Assembly: GCA_903853385.1 (NCBI GenBank)
Contig: CAINTJ010000142.1
Location: forward strand, 1-64,000
Source: an uncultured Gammaproteobacteria bacterium
GTDB lineage: Bacteria; Pseudomonadota; Gammaproteobacteria; Pseudomonadales; Pseudohongiellaceae
Length of the DNA stretch: 64,000 bases
Reading direction: 5' to 3'
Shown: one piece after another, positions 1 through 8,661 of the stretch
How the letters are laid out: each line of letters begins with the position of its first letter
Numbering within the stretch: the first letter of the stretch is position 1
Position numbers and translations under genes: made by a program
Notes under the pieces: generated by a model
The model's database searches: none
What the model was told of the DNA's origin: nothing
Seen by the model: only the letters and a program-made list of their open reading frames with translations

Positions 1-1310
1 GGCACATCCGGATTGATCCATTTGACATGGCGAGGGTCCGGATTGAACGGCGTGCGCAGGATGATGCGCTCTTCATTCATGTCGGCATCCCAGTCATCGG
101 CGGGCAATTGCTGGTAGTACCACAACAGTTTGCCGGTATCTGGATCCAGTGCCAAGGTGGAGTTGCTGTACAGGTCAGCCGGCGCGGTGTCAGAAACGGC
201 ATCAGGACTGCCGTGCCGTTCCAGACGCGTGTAAGGCGAGGGATTGGCAACGCTCCAGTACAGGATGTTGGTTTGTTCATCGTAGGAGCCCGGCAAACCC
301 CAGGTGGAAGCCCGGCGCTCATCGAGCGGCTTGCCGCCCCAAGTATCAAAACCCGGCGGGTCAGTGGGTGCCTGGGTAGTCATGAACTTCCATACCAATT
401 TGCCAGTGTGGGCATCATGCGCAGAGATATAGCAGGATTCGCGGCTGCGCATGCAGGTGCCTCCCGACAACACCTTGCCTTTCACCACGATGGCACCACT
501 GGTGTTGCCGCGGCCGGGCGTCGACGCTTCCCAGCGTACCGCGCCGGTACGCGCATCCAGCGCCACAATGGCTTCATCCGGCGCAGTGAAATAGATCATG
601 TCGTCATAGATCGCCATGGTTTTGGAACGGCCGGAGCCACCGGCACCCGCACTCTTGTATTCACGGCGATATTGCCAGATCTGGTCACCGGTAGTTGCAT
701 CGAACGCAGCCACGTTACCCCCCGGCAGCGTCAGATACATCACACCGTTGTACACCGTGGGTATCGTTTCCGTAATGCCAGCCGGCAGCCCGCGTGACCA
801 CGCCAGGCTCAGTTGCTTGACGTTTTCGCGGTTGATCTGATCAAGCGGGCTGAAGCGCTGGGCATCCGGCGTGCGACTGAACCACAGCCAGTCATTGGCA
901 CTGGGATGGTTGAGAATCTGGTCAGTGACCGGCACAAAGTTCTTGATAATCGGCATCGACGCATACTGGTTGCGGGTGTCGTCAGTGGAATAGGTGGCAT
1001 CTGATACCGTGCTGGCCAGAAAGCGCAGATAACTCATCAGCGCAGGGAACTCCGCGAGTGGAACTGGTGCCGGCGGCATGCCTTTGACCGGATTGCCAGT
1101 GCGCAAAAATGCAGTCAATGCCGCATCATCCGAATCCGCCACTTTTTTCAGCAGCGAGGGAGCCAGTTGCCCCCCTTGGCCATTAGCACCGTGACAATTC
1201 GAACAGTTATTATTGAACAACTCAACACCGCTGGCGGCTTCTTGTGCCGCCACACGGGAAACCAACAAAACCGCTGCGATCAAACTGTATAACTTGACTG
1301 ACTTGTTCAT
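1..1310 (-). CDS. PQQ-dependent quinohaemoprotein dehydrogenase, N-terminal cytochrome c (C-terminus beyond window)
   Basis: Periplasmic pyrroloquinoline-quinone enzyme of the methanol/ethanol dehydrogenase family that oxidises an alcohol or aldehyde (substrate unknown) and passes electrons to its own haem c. From the ATG at 1310 there is a signal peptide (about residues 1-23), then the haem-c site CSNCH (C36, C39, H40), then the propeller starting near residue 150 (NDWLWFSRTPDAQRFSP). The stretch GGTCMRSRESCYISAHDA (C286) is typical of the family. The reading frame stays open to base 1, so at least 150 residues are missing at the window edge, not from the gene. An N-terminal cytochrome differs from the C-terminal one in the quinoprotein at 36790-38820. 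Confidence 0.9.
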   Translation of the reverse strand, partial: MNKSVKLYSLIAAVLLVSRVAAQEAASGVELFNNNCSNCHGANGQGGQLAPSLLKKVADSDDAALTAFLRTGNPVKGMPPAPVPLAEFPALMSYLRFLASTVSDATYSTDDTRNQYASMPIIKNFVPVTDQILNHPSANDWLWFSRTPDAQRFSPLDQINRENVKQLSLAWSRGLPAGITETIPTVYNGVMYLTLPGGNVAAFDATTGDQIWQYRREYKSAGAGGSGRSKTMAIYDDMIYFTAPDEAIVALDARTGAVRWEASTPGRGNTSGAIVVKGKVLSGGTCMRSRESCYISAHDAHTGKLVWKFMTTQAPTDPPGFDTWGGKPLDERRASTWGLPGSYDEQTNILYWSVANPSPYTRLERHGSPDAVSDTAPADLYSNSTLALDPDTGKLLWYYQQLPADDWDADMNEERIILRTPFNPDPRHVKWINPDV

Positions 1311-1343
1311 TTGCTCATTCCTGAATGTTTAGTGGGAACCCCC

Positions 1344-1844
1344 TCAAACTTTTTGCGGATCTCCCAGCTGCCAATCGTGGATCATTTTGTAACGCGCACT
1401 TTTTACCCGGCTGAATTTGCGATCCACCACTTTGTAAAAACCAAAACTCACAATGCGCATGACCTGGCCTTTCTTGAGCGGAACGCCCCAGAACGAATCG
1501 GCCCAATCGGCAATGCATTCAAAGCGCGTGGGGATTTCCACTGCGAGGCCACCTTCATCCGAAATGAATTCGGTTACCTCCACAGTTTCCTTGATGTACT
1601 TTTTCACATTGGCATAGAAATCACGAATGCCGGTATTGCCCCTGATCTCTTTGGCTCCCAATTCCAGCACCACATCCGGGTGGTAGAAGTCGATGAAGGT
1701 CATGTCATTGGAGTTGAAGCGTTTCAAATAGACATCGTATTGCTCGCGGCTGATACGATTGGAACCAGCGGCAAGGACAGTACCAGTGGCAGTTGCTGCC
1801 AAAGCCAGGCCGGCTCCGGTCAACAAGAAATCACGTTTGTCCAT
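1344..1844 (-). CDS. exported SnoaL/NTF2-like protein
   Basis: A 166-residue protein with a cleavable N-terminal segment (MDKRDFLLTGAGLALAATA, ending near VLAAG) followed by one NTF2/SnoaL-like alpha+beta domain: helix with YDVYLKRFNSND, FYHPDVVLELG, GNTGIRDFYANV, and a closing strand MRIVSFGFYKVVDRKFSRV. Such folds serve as small ligand-binding proteins or isomerases; no catalytic residues can be assigned. A longer in-frame start at 1910 exists, but the ATG at 1844 has an AGGGGA ribosome site and gives a proper signal peptide. It lies 33 bp upstream of the PQQ dehydrogenase on the same strand, so the two are probably co-transcribed and share the periplasm. Confidence 0.75.
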   Translation of the reverse strand: MDKRDFLLTGAGLALAATATGTVLAAGSNRISREQYDVYLKRFNSNDMTFIDFYHPDVVLELGAKEIRGNTGIRDFYANVKKYIKETVEVTEFISDEGGLAVEIPTRFECIADWADSFWGVPLKKGQVMRIVSFGFYKVVDRKFSRVKSARYKMIHDWQLGDPQKV

Positions 1845-2216
1845 TAGGGGTTCCCCTGTTTGGGTGCAAGGTACACGGCAGGGAACATGACTGCACACCA
1901 CCCGACTCAATCAATCACTGAATTTCCACATTCTACGCGGAAGCTCCCCCTATCCTTTTACCCTTACTGCCACCATAATCGTTAACTGCCAGGAGGGCGG
2001 TGTCAGAAACTTTGAGACAATATTTCCTGGTCTGATGTGGGGGTAATTCACCCTTGGGGCGACTGCTGCTGTTACTAGTATTCTGTTCTAGCTACTAGTG
2101 CTCTTGAAGATCCTGGTGCTGGTAACCACCAGTACTCTTGAGAGTTGGCGCAAATTGCTCACTGAATTTCTATTAACCATAAACTTGCAATATTCAATAA
2201 CCAAAAGGAAACCATC
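1845..2216. other. divergent intergenic region, likely two promoters
   Basis: No gene is seen in these 372 bases, which separate the leftward SnoaL/PQQ pair from the rightward VOC gene. The right half is rich in small symmetries: ACTAGT at 2074-2079 and 2094-2099, and the inverted pair CTGGTG/CACCAG at 2113-2118 and 2127-2132, followed by CAGTACTCTTGAGAG. These may be regulator sites. No regulator can be named. Confidence 0.5.
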
Positions 2217-2603
2217 ATGGCAATATTTACTCATGTAACTGTTGGTACCAACGATCTGGACAAAGCCAACAAGTTCTATACCGCTGCGCTGGGTGCAGTT
2301 GGCATCAATAACCTTGGTGCATTTGGACCAACCGCTACCCTGTACGGCGCCCAAGGCCCGGAATTCATCGTGCTGAAACCAGGCAATGGCCTGCCTTCTA
2401 CCTGGGGCAACGGTGGCACCATCGGCTTTGCAGCCCCGACTCGCGCCGCTGTGCGTGAATTCCACGCCAAAGGTCTGGCCAATGGTGGCAAAGACGAAGG
2501 CCAGCCTGGTCCACGTACTTTCACCCCAACCAGCTATGCTGCCTACCTGCGCGATCCAGACGGCAACAAAATCTGCGCATACTGCTTCAAAGATGGCGAA
2601 TAA
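2217..2603 (+). CDS. VOC-family (glyoxalase/extradiol-dioxygenase fold) protein
   Basis: A 128-residue single-domain protein of the vicinal-oxygen-chelate superfamily. It begins IFTHVTVGTNDLDKANKFYTAAL, the usual first beta-alpha unit with a possible metal-ligand His5/6 position, and ends YLRDPDGNKICAYC, the usual last strand. Members of this subgroup are commonly annotated as glyoxalase-like; the substrate cannot be read from the sequence. The start has a good AAAGGA site, and a strong terminator follows 46 bp after the stop, so this looks like a single-gene transcript. No export signal is present, so it is cytoplasmic. Confidence 0.85.
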   Translation: MAIFTHVTVGTNDLDKANKFYTAALGAVGINNLGAFGPTATLYGAQGPEFIVLKPGNGLPSTWGNGGTIGFAAPTRAAVREFHAKGLANGGKDEGQPGPRTFTPTSYAAYLRDPDGNKICAYCFKDGE

Positions 2604-2649
2604 GCCATTGATTTAAATGAATTAATTATCTTCAATAGATAATGTTCAA

Positions 2650-2681
2650 GGCGAAAGCATCCCGGTGCTTTCGCCTTTTTT
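2650..2681 (+). terminator. rho-independent terminator after the VOC gene
   Basis: Perfect 10-bp stem GGCGAAAGCA/TGCTTTCGCC with a 6-base loop (2660-2665), followed directly by TTTTTT. It lies 46 bp after the stop at 2603. Confidence 0.92.
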
Positions 2682-2885
2682 ATTGCCGATTTACCTCCCT
2701 CTGTATGCTCAGTGCCACGCCAAAAAAACTGCCGGCTTTATCCTGCCCGGGCTGTGCGAAAAAAAGCCAAGTAGCCATATAGCACAACATCTTATTAAAA
2801 TTATTTGCAGCACTACATAAATTTAGTATTATTACCTACTGATTAATAAGTGTTTTTGTCAATTTGACAGGATGCATCCCGCTGC

Positions 2886-4949
2886 ATGAGCACGCCCACA
2901 GCCATTTATCTGAATGTTGGCCCCTACCTGGAAATCACTTCCGGTATCAGCACAATATTCTCTTTCAGCGACGGCGTTGTGAAACTGACCGGACCACTTG
3001 GCGCCGGCAAATCCGCACTTTTGCTGGAACTGGTCAAGGAGCTGCGCGCCGAGAATTTCGAGGTTGTGGAGTTCAAGGTTCCGCCCAAATCCGTTGAAGA
3101 TTTGCAGTCCACCCTCATCAGAAAATTCAAACTGGGCGCCGACCTCAGTTTCAGAAAATCGCTGATCCGCTACCTCACCATCAAACCCAGGGACCTGCAA
3201 AAGCTGATCCTAATCATCGACGATGCCCATCAGATGAACGTCGAAGCCCTGGCCGGTCTGCATGCACTGCGAGATCTCGAAAACAATGGCCAGGCACTGA
3301 TCAGCATCCTGCTTTGTGGTGACAAGACCCTCAATGCCCATCTGGCCCAACCCGAGCTGGCAGCACTGCAGGCCGACATCAGCCTGAATTACTCCCTCAA
3401 TCCTCTGGAAGAAAGAGAACTCAGCGACTTTTGCACTGGCTATCTGCAACAGGCAGGCAAAGGCCGCATCGCGCTCGATGAAAGATATTTGGAAGCTTTG
3501 CAGGAGCGGACGCGCGGCCTGCCGGCAGAAATTCTCGGCGAGCTGGCGGCCATGCTGTCTGATCCCCAGTTGTTGCTGCAGCACAAAGGCTCTGATTTAC
3601 CCCCGGAAAAGGCGGACGCAGAGCCCGCAATGATTGGGCAAATGTTCAGCTCCATTACCACCCAGATCAACAATATCCCGCCGGATACCAAGCGCTGGCT
3701 CAAGCCCACCTTCAATACGATGCTTGCGGTTGCGGCTGCCAGTACCGTCTACATCTACTACCCCAAAATACTGGCGCTCTACGGCGAGTACATGCATGCC
3801 CCCACCACCAATAGCCAGCCTCAAATTGCCGCCACCCCGGCGCCCGTGCCCCAACCCACCAGGGCTACCTCCCAACCGGTAGTTGCCGCCGTCGAGGCAG
3901 TGCCAGCCCCGCCACCAGCTCCAGCGGCGGCACCCGCCCTTGCGCCCGCACGTCCCGCTACTCCGGCGCCAACCCTGGCAGCAACTGCTCCCGTAGCCCC
4001 TGTACAGGCCAACATCGCCACCGCCAACCCAGCAGATCTTGCCGCCGTAGTGAATCGATGGATGACGGCCTGGCAACAACAGGATGCAGATAAATACCTT
4101 GGCTTTTATCACACCGATTTTGCGTCGCTCTATCACGACAACCGTAGCAGCTGGCGCGACGATCGCGTGCGGAGCCTGACCAAACCGGCCCATATCGAAC
4201 TCGCCCTCAGTGATCTGGAAGTGGCGGCAACCGATCCTGCCGGTACCACCGTGCGGTTCCGGTTGAACTATCGGTCCCCTACTTATGCAGACAGCACCTT
4301 GAAAGAGCTGGTGTTAGGGCCGGATCTGGATGGGCAGTGGCGCATCCTGCGTGAATTGAACCTGGGCGTTGAAGTCCAGCCAGGCAGTCGTCTGGCAGCC
4401 GGCCAGAGCGCCTCGACTGCGCTACCCCGCCAGAGCGCCACCTCCAACACCACTGGCACCCGCATTGGCCAGCCCATGGTGATCCAGCCCAATGCCGAGG
4501 TGGCAGCGCTGCCAAACAACCGCAGCAACATCAACCAGTTCATCAGCAGTTGGCTGAACTCATGGCAGCACAAGGATCTCGACGGTTATTTCAGCCACTA
4601 CATTCCACAATTCAAAGCCCCCCTCATGGCGAGTGCGGACGAATGGCGGGATGACCGGACCACCAAAATCATCCGGCCGGCCGTCATCCAGCTGCAATTG
4701 GAAAGCATGGAACTGGTGAATGAGACCAGCGAGGGGGCCGTACTGCGTCTGACCCTGGCTTACCACTCCAGCTATTACGCGGATCGCACCCACAAGGAAT
4801 TGCGACTCCAGCGCGGCAGCAATGGCAATCTGCAGATTGTTGAAGAGAAAAACATCGCGGTAGAAACTTTGCCGCTGTCACGACTGCTGCCATCCAACAG
4901 TATGGCGATGGTTGAGCTGGCCCGCTCCATCACAGCCAACCAGCTCTGA
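2886..4949 (+). CDS. ExeA/MshM-like AAA ATPase with one membrane segment and two NTF2-like (Cds6-type) domains
   Basis: A 687-residue protein. Residues 1-230 are an AAA+ ATPase: Walker A GPLGAGKS (36-43), Walker B LILIIDDAH (107-115), and a C-terminal helical part. A single transmembrane helix follows (about 276-294), then a proline/alanine-rich linker (about 310-380), then two related domains (about 383-490 and 548-660). Each carries W..W, ..KYLGFYH / ..GYFSHY, WRDDR and a closing WRILREL / LQIVEE strand. The ATPase resembles ExeA/MshM/DamX-like envelope factors, and the repeated domain resembles the Cds6 domain of L,D-transpeptidase-type proteins. A role in cell-wall or secretion assembly is inferred, with the ATPase cytoplasmic and the repeats periplasmic. 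Confidence 0.75.
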   Translation: MSTPTAIYLNVGPYLEITSGISTIFSFSDGVVKLTGPLGAGKSALLLELVKELRAENFEVVEFKVPPKSVEDLQSTLIRKFKLGADLSFRKSLIRYLTIKPRDLQKLILIIDDAHQMNVEALAGLHALRDLENNGQALISILLCGDKTLNAHLAQPELAALQADISLNYSLNPLEERELSDFCTGYLQQAGKGRIALDERYLEALQERTRGLPAEILGELAAMLSDPQLLLQHKGSDLPPEKADAEPAMIGQMFSSITTQINNIPPDTKRWLKPTFNTMLAVAAASTVYIYYPKILALYGEYMHAPTTNSQPQIAATPAPVPQPTRATSQPVVAAVEAVPAPPPAPAAAPALAPARPATPAPTLAATAPVAPVQANIATANPADLAAVVNRWMTAWQQQDADKYLGFYHTDFASLYHDNRSSWRDDRVRSLTKPAHIELALSDLEVAATDPAGTTVRFRLNYRSPTYADSTLKELVLGPDLDGQWRILRELNLGVEVQPGSRLAAGQSASTALPRQSATSNTTGTRIGQPMVIQPNAEVAALPNNRSNINQFISSWLNSWQHKDLDGYFSHYIPQFKAPLMASADEWRDDRTTKIIRPAVIQLQLESMELVNETSEGAVLRLTLAYHSSYYADRTHKELRLQRGSNGNLQIVEEKNIAVETLPLSRLLPSNSMAMVELARSITANQL

Positions 4950-4958
4950 ACCCAGCCC

Positions 4959-5948
4959 TTATTTGCTGTCAAACGGTTGCGGAGCTGGAGTATCCGGCCC
5001 TGAGGGTGGTAACTGCGGGAGTGGAAAATCCGGCTGCTTGCCGGTTAAAGTCTTCAGAAAAGCGACTACTTTGTCACGCCCGGCCGGGGTGAAATGACGA
5101 TTCAGCTGCACCCACACCATCGTGTCCACCGCCGCTTCCAGTGTCTTGGCAGCGCCATCGTGAAAATAGGGAGCAGTGAGTTCTATGTTACGCAGGATTG
5201 GCACCTTGAAACGAAAACGGTCGATGCTCTGGCCACTGATTCCTGCCACACCCAGCGAGGGATTGCTGGTATCGTAAGGATTGAACGACCCCATGCGCTG
5301 AAGAGTCCCGCCGCCGACGGCCGGGCCGTTGTGGCAACCCACGCAACCGGTAATCTTGAACAATTGATAGCCGGCAAGCTCTTGCGCATTGATCGCGTTC
5401 TTGTCCCCTTTCAACCACTTGTCGAAGCGCGAATCAGGCGTCACCAGCGTACGCTCAAACTCGGCAATGGCATCAGTGGCATGGTCAATTGTTACCGGAC
5501 CTTTGCCATAGACTTTTTCAAATTCCTGTACATAGCCGGGAATGGTTTGCAGCACTTTCACGGCCAGTTCATGGGTCGACGCCATCTCGCCCGGATTGGC
5601 AATGGGACCACCGGCCTGAGCCTTGAGATCGGCTGCACGGCCATCCCAGAACTGCGCAACGTTGTAACTTGAATTGAGTACGGTGGGCGCATTGATCGGA
5701 CCCTGGGCCCAGCCATGTCCAATCGACGACACCAGATTGTCAGTGCCGCCGCGGCTGAGGTTGTGACAGGAATTGCAGCTGATCCAGCCGGATTTGGACA
5801 GACGCGCATCGAAGAACAACTGCTTGCCCAGCTCCACTTTGCCGGCATCCAGATGCTTGGGGCGTTCAACCGGCTGGATCGGCTCCTCTGCCGCCACTCC
5901 ATTTGCCGACATCAAGGCCATTGCTATCAGTAACAGTGCTTGCTTCAT
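4959..5948 (-). CDS. di-haem cytochrome c peroxidase family protein
   Basis: A 329-residue periplasmic protein of the bacterial cytochrome c peroxidase/MauG superfamily. It has a signal peptide (cleavage near residue 20, NGVAA-EE), a first haem site CNSCH (C58, C61, H62), a second haem site CVGCH (C202, C205, H206) and the conserved LTAPYFHDG segment near 258-265. The length fits CcpA-type peroxidases. The usual role is hydrogen-peroxide reduction with electrons from small cytochromes or azurin; some relatives oxidise other substrates. It converges tail-to-tail with the ATPase gene, 9 bp apart, and has no obvious operon partner. Confidence 0.9.
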   Translation of the reverse strand: MKQALLLIAMALMSANGVAAEEPIQPVERPKHLDAGKVELGKQLFFDARLSKSGWISCNSCHNLSRGGTDNLVSSIGHGWAQGPINAPTVLNSSYNVAQFWDGRAADLKAQAGGPIANPGEMASTHELAVKVLQTIPGYVQEFEKVYGKGPVTIDHATDAIAEFERTLVTPDSRFDKWLKGDKNAINAQELAGYQLFKITGCVGCHNGPAVGGGTLQRMGSFNPYDTSNPSLGVAGISGQSIDRFRFKVPILRNIELTAPYFHDGAAKTLEAAVDTMVWVQLNRHFTPAGRDKVVAFLKTLTGKQPDFPLPQLPPSGPDTPAPQPFDSK

Positions 5949-6098
5949 CGGGTTCTCCTGTACCTGCAGGCACTCTACCCGACCAGCCCCTGCGGTGAAT
6001 TGCCTTCGATCAAGAAATTACTTCTTAAAGATGCAAGAAATATACATGTTTAATGCGCCACCTAGCAGAGGGCGCACTTATTGAGCAAACGGCATTAA

Positions 6099-7172
6099 CT
6101 ATTTCGCAAGATAAAAAACAGTGCCGGCAAACAGCAAGCGCGCAGTCCGCATGATGGACGTGCTTTTGGGTACCTTGTCGTCGGGATCATCGGCCAGCAC
6201 TACTTCCACTCCCATGGTGCCGGTCGGGTGTTCCACTTCACACACCCGGCGCTGGCCAGTGGGCAGATTGGCAAATTCATGCCCGACTGCACCCGGGATG
6301 TTGGCAGCAGTCGCCACACTGGCTGCCGCCAACACACCCACGGCATCATGCACCCGGTGCGGGATAAAGCTGCGGGTATTGAGAATGCCGCCGGCTGTGG
6401 GCGCCGACACGATGGTCATTTTCGGCACAGTCTTGTCCTTCACGTCCCCCAGATTCATCAGCGGACCCACTGCCAGCCGCAAGGCTTCCACCCGTTGCTT
6501 GAGGGCGGTGTTGGCTTCCAGCGCCTCGATGCTCTCATCGCCTTGCAGACCAAGATCCGCAGCTGCAATCATCACCACCGGCATGCCGTTATCGACCATT
6601 GTCACTGTGAGACCATTGACCACATCGGAAAAATTGCCGGTGGGGAACAAGGCCCCACAGCTGGAACCGGCTACCTCCAGAAATTCAATCATGATGGGGG
6701 CGTGGCTGCCGGGCACACCATCAATGCGGGCATCGCCGTGATACTGCACTTTACGGCCCGGCGTCAGAATGCGCTGCTTGGCCACACTGTCAGTGTTTTC
6801 CATATAGACGGTTACCACGGTTTCTCCGTCATTGGCCTGCACCAGTCCATTCTCGATGGCAAACGGACCCACACCTGCCAGGATGTTGCCGCAGTTCTGC
6901 GAAGTCGACACTTTGGCCTCCTCCACCAGTACCTGCACAAACAGGTAGTCCACATCAATGCCCGGTCGCACTGATTTTTTGATAATGGCAACCTTGCTGG
7001 TAAGCGGATGCGCGCCCCCCACCCCGTCAATCTGGCGTTTGTCGGGTGAGCCCATGATGCCAAGCAAGGCCAGGTCGCGGCTGGCAGCATCCTGTGGCAG
7101 ATCACTGGCCAGGAAATAGGCACCTTTGGAGGTGCCGCCGCGCATCAACATACAGGGAATTGCAACTTGCAT
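6099..7172 (-). CDS. ligU: 4-oxalomesaconate tautomerase/isomerase (PrpF family, LigU/GalD-like)
   Basis: A 357-residue protein of the PrpF family, which has the diaminopimelate-epimerase fold. Family landmarks are CMLMRGGTSKGAYF at the start, STSQNCGNILAGVGPFAI (about residues 89-106) and SSCGALFPTGNFSD (about 168-181). GalD of Pseudomonas interconverts keto and enol 4-oxalomesaconate, while LigU of Sphingobium moves its double bond; the sequence alone does not tell which applies. Genome context is decisive for the pathway: it is divergent from the aldolase, LigA, LigB and LigC homologues of protocatechuate 4,5-cleavage. The ATG at 7172 begins the conserved MQVAIPCML strand. PrpF proper (2-methylaconitate isomerase) is an alternative made unlikely by the neighbours. 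Confidence 0.85.
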   Translation of the reverse strand: MQVAIPCMLMRGGTSKGAYFLASDLPQDAASRDLALLGIMGSPDKRQIDGVGGAHPLTSKVAIIKKSVRPGIDVDYLFVQVLVEEAKVSTSQNCGNILAGVGPFAIENGLVQANDGETVVTVYMENTDSVAKQRILTPGRKVQYHGDARIDGVPGSHAPIMIEFLEVAGSSCGALFPTGNFSDVVNGLTVTMVDNGMPVVMIAAADLGLQGDESIEALEANTALKQRVEALRLAVGPLMNLGDVKDKTVPKMTIVSAPTAGGILNTRSFIPHRVHDAVGVLAAASVATAANIPGAVGHEFANLPTGQRRVCEVEHPTGTMGVEVVLADDPDDKVPKSTSIMRTARLLFAGTVFYLAK

Positions 7173-7391
7173 GACCAGCCTCGTGAGCGTCAGAAATTAA
7201 GATGAAAACAATCAGCAGCAGATGAAAGACTACAATTGTGCAAGCAAAAATGCCTTTGAGCCAGCCTTGTGTAAGCATCCATGGGGTCAGCTCGCTGAAA
7301 ATGGAAAAATTGTACCAATGACTTTTTCCAATTGAGCCGGCCTTGTGCAAATGCATATAATGCCGCAGTTTTTTTTTACCGGGAAAGCCCT
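7173..7391 (+). promoter_or_regulatory. divergent lig promoter region with direct-repeat operator candidates
   Basis: This is the intergenic region between the LigU-like gene and the aldolase operon. A sigma-70-type promoter reads rightward: -35 TTGAGC (7332-7337), an 18-bp spacer, and -10 TATAAT (7356-7361), giving a start near 7368. The 16-bp repeat TTGAGCCRGCCTTGTG occurs at 7256-7271 and 7332-7347 with one mismatch, 76 bp apart. The second copy covers the -35 box. A partial third copy (TTGTGCAAGCA) starts at 7237. A LysR- or IclR-type regulator is expected for such pathways, but no regulator gene is adjacent. Confidence 0.6.
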
Positions 7392-8090
7392 ATGTTCAAG
7401 CCAGTCGCTGTCCGCAACATCCAACGAGCCGAAGCCTCCGTTATTGATGATCTCGCCCTACTGGGCGTTGCCACCACCCATGAAGCCCAGGGCCGTATCG
7501 GCCTGATGGCACCCTACATGCATTCCGTTTGGGGCACGCCGCGCATAGCCGGTAGTGCAGTTACCATCCTGGCGCAGCCCGGCGACAACTGGATGATTCA
7601 TGTTGCCATCGAACTCTGCCAGCCTGGCGATATCCTGGTAGTGGGTCTCTCCGCTGACTGTACCGACGGTTTCTTCGGCGATCTGCTGGCTAGCTCCTGC
7701 CTGGCTCACGGTGTGCGTGGCCTCATCATTGATGCCGGCGTGCGCGACATCAAAGATCTGCGTGAATTGAATTTTCCGGTGTGGTCGAAAGCCGTCCACG
7801 CCAAAGGTACCGTCAAGGAAACTCTCGGCTGTGTCAACGTCCCCATCGTTTGCGCCGGCGCTTATGTCATGCCCGGCGATGTCATCGTCGCCGATGAAGA
7901 CGGCGTATGCGTGATCAAACGTCAGGATGCTGTGGTGGTGCGCGATCTCGCCAAAAAACGCGAAGCGGCTGAAGTAGCCAAACGTGAAAAATTGCAGAAA
8001 GGCGAATGCGGCCTTGATATCTATAACATGCGCGAACGGCTGGTGACGGAAGGCCTCGTCTATCTGGATTCGCTCGACGATTTGAAATAG
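7392..8090 (+). CDS. ligK: 4-carboxy-4-hydroxy-2-oxoadipate (HMG/CHA) aldolase, LigK/GalC-like
   Basis: A 232-residue class II (metal-dependent) pyruvate aldolase of the RraA-like family. It splits 4-carboxy-4-hydroxy-2-oxoadipate into pyruvate and oxaloacetate, the last step of protocatechuate 4,5-cleavage. The signature G-D-x20-R-D is exact: D97, then R118-D119 in LIIDAGVRD, which separates true aldolases from the RNase E inhibitor RraA. The ATG at 7392 follows GGGAAAG; an upstream in-frame TTG would fall inside the -35 box and is rejected. It is the first gene of the rightward lig operon, 96 bp before LigA. Confidence 0.9.
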   Translation: MFKPVAVRNIQRAEASVIDDLALLGVATTHEAQGRIGLMAPYMHSVWGTPRIAGSAVTILAQPGDNWMIHVAIELCQPGDILVVGLSADCTDGFFGDLLASSCLAHGVRGLIIDAGVRDIKDLRELNFPVWSKAVHAKGTVKETLGCVNVPIVCAGAYVMPGDVIVADEDGVCVIKRQDAVVVRDLAKKREAAEVAKREKLQKGECGLDIYNMRERLVTEGLVYLDSLDDLK

Positions 8091-8186
8091 CACAAGGCAA
8101 TGCCTGTTTATCATTGCGCACAATAACAACCCATTTCCCACAATCTGTTTTCTATAACCAGTTTCCAACTCCCAAAGGCCATTTCC

Positions 8187-8654
8187 ATGGACTATGCTGA
8201 AATCCAGGCACTCAAAGCCAAGTTTGAACAAGTTCCCGGCACCTATCTGTTCAATGCAGACCGCTGCCGCCAGGGTTATTTTCTCAACATGTTCTGTTCC
8301 TCAATGGCGAAAGACGAAAACCGCAAGGCTTTCCTCGCCGACGAAAGCGGCTATCTCGACAGCCGCTTTCCCAAGCTCACTGCTGACCAGCGTCGTTGCG
8401 TACTCGAGCGCGACTGGCTCGGCATGATCAAGAACGGCGCCAACATCTATTACATGAGCAAATTCGGCGCCACATTGGGCCGCTCGTTCCAGTACATGGC
8501 AGGTGCAATGACCGGCCAGGGCCAGGACAACTATCGCGCGATGATGATGGATGGTGGCCGCGTTGTGAAAGGCAACCAGAACAAGAAGGACAATGGCGGC
8601 AAAGTGCTGTGCATCTCCAACAAATCCCACACAGACTTCAGCGGACAGGCGTAA
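8187..8654 (+). CDS. ligA: protocatechuate 4,5-dioxygenase alpha subunit (LigA)
   Basis: A 155-residue small subunit of the LigAB extradiol dioxygenase. It contains the family segment GTYLFNADRCRQGYFLNMF, then LTADQRRCVLERDW and GANIYYMSKFGATLGRS, as in Sphingobium LigA (139 residues), with a slightly longer tail rich in Lys/Asn (KGNQNKKDNGG). The alpha subunit caps the active site of the beta subunit and holds no iron itself. Only 7 bp separate it from LigB, so the two are translated together. The separate alpha chain argues against a fused gallate dioxygenase. Confidence 0.93.
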   Translation: MDYAEIQALKAKFEQVPGTYLFNADRCRQGYFLNMFCSSMAKDENRKAFLADESGYLDSRFPKLTADQRRCVLERDWLGMIKNGANIYYMSKFGATLGRSFQYMAGAMTGQGQDNYRAMMMDGGRVVKGNQNKKDNGGKVLCISNKSHTDFSGQA

Positions 8655-8661
8655 GACTCAG

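Noticed and set aside
3597-4193. 198-residue minus-strand ORF (Gly/Trp-rich)
   Set aside because: It is antisense to the Pro/Ala linker of the ATPase and its composition is the mirror of CCN/GCN codons.
7332-7392. TTG start 20 codons upstream for the aldolase
   Set aside because: It lies inside the -35 box and the transcript start is downstream; ATG 7392 gives the standard length.
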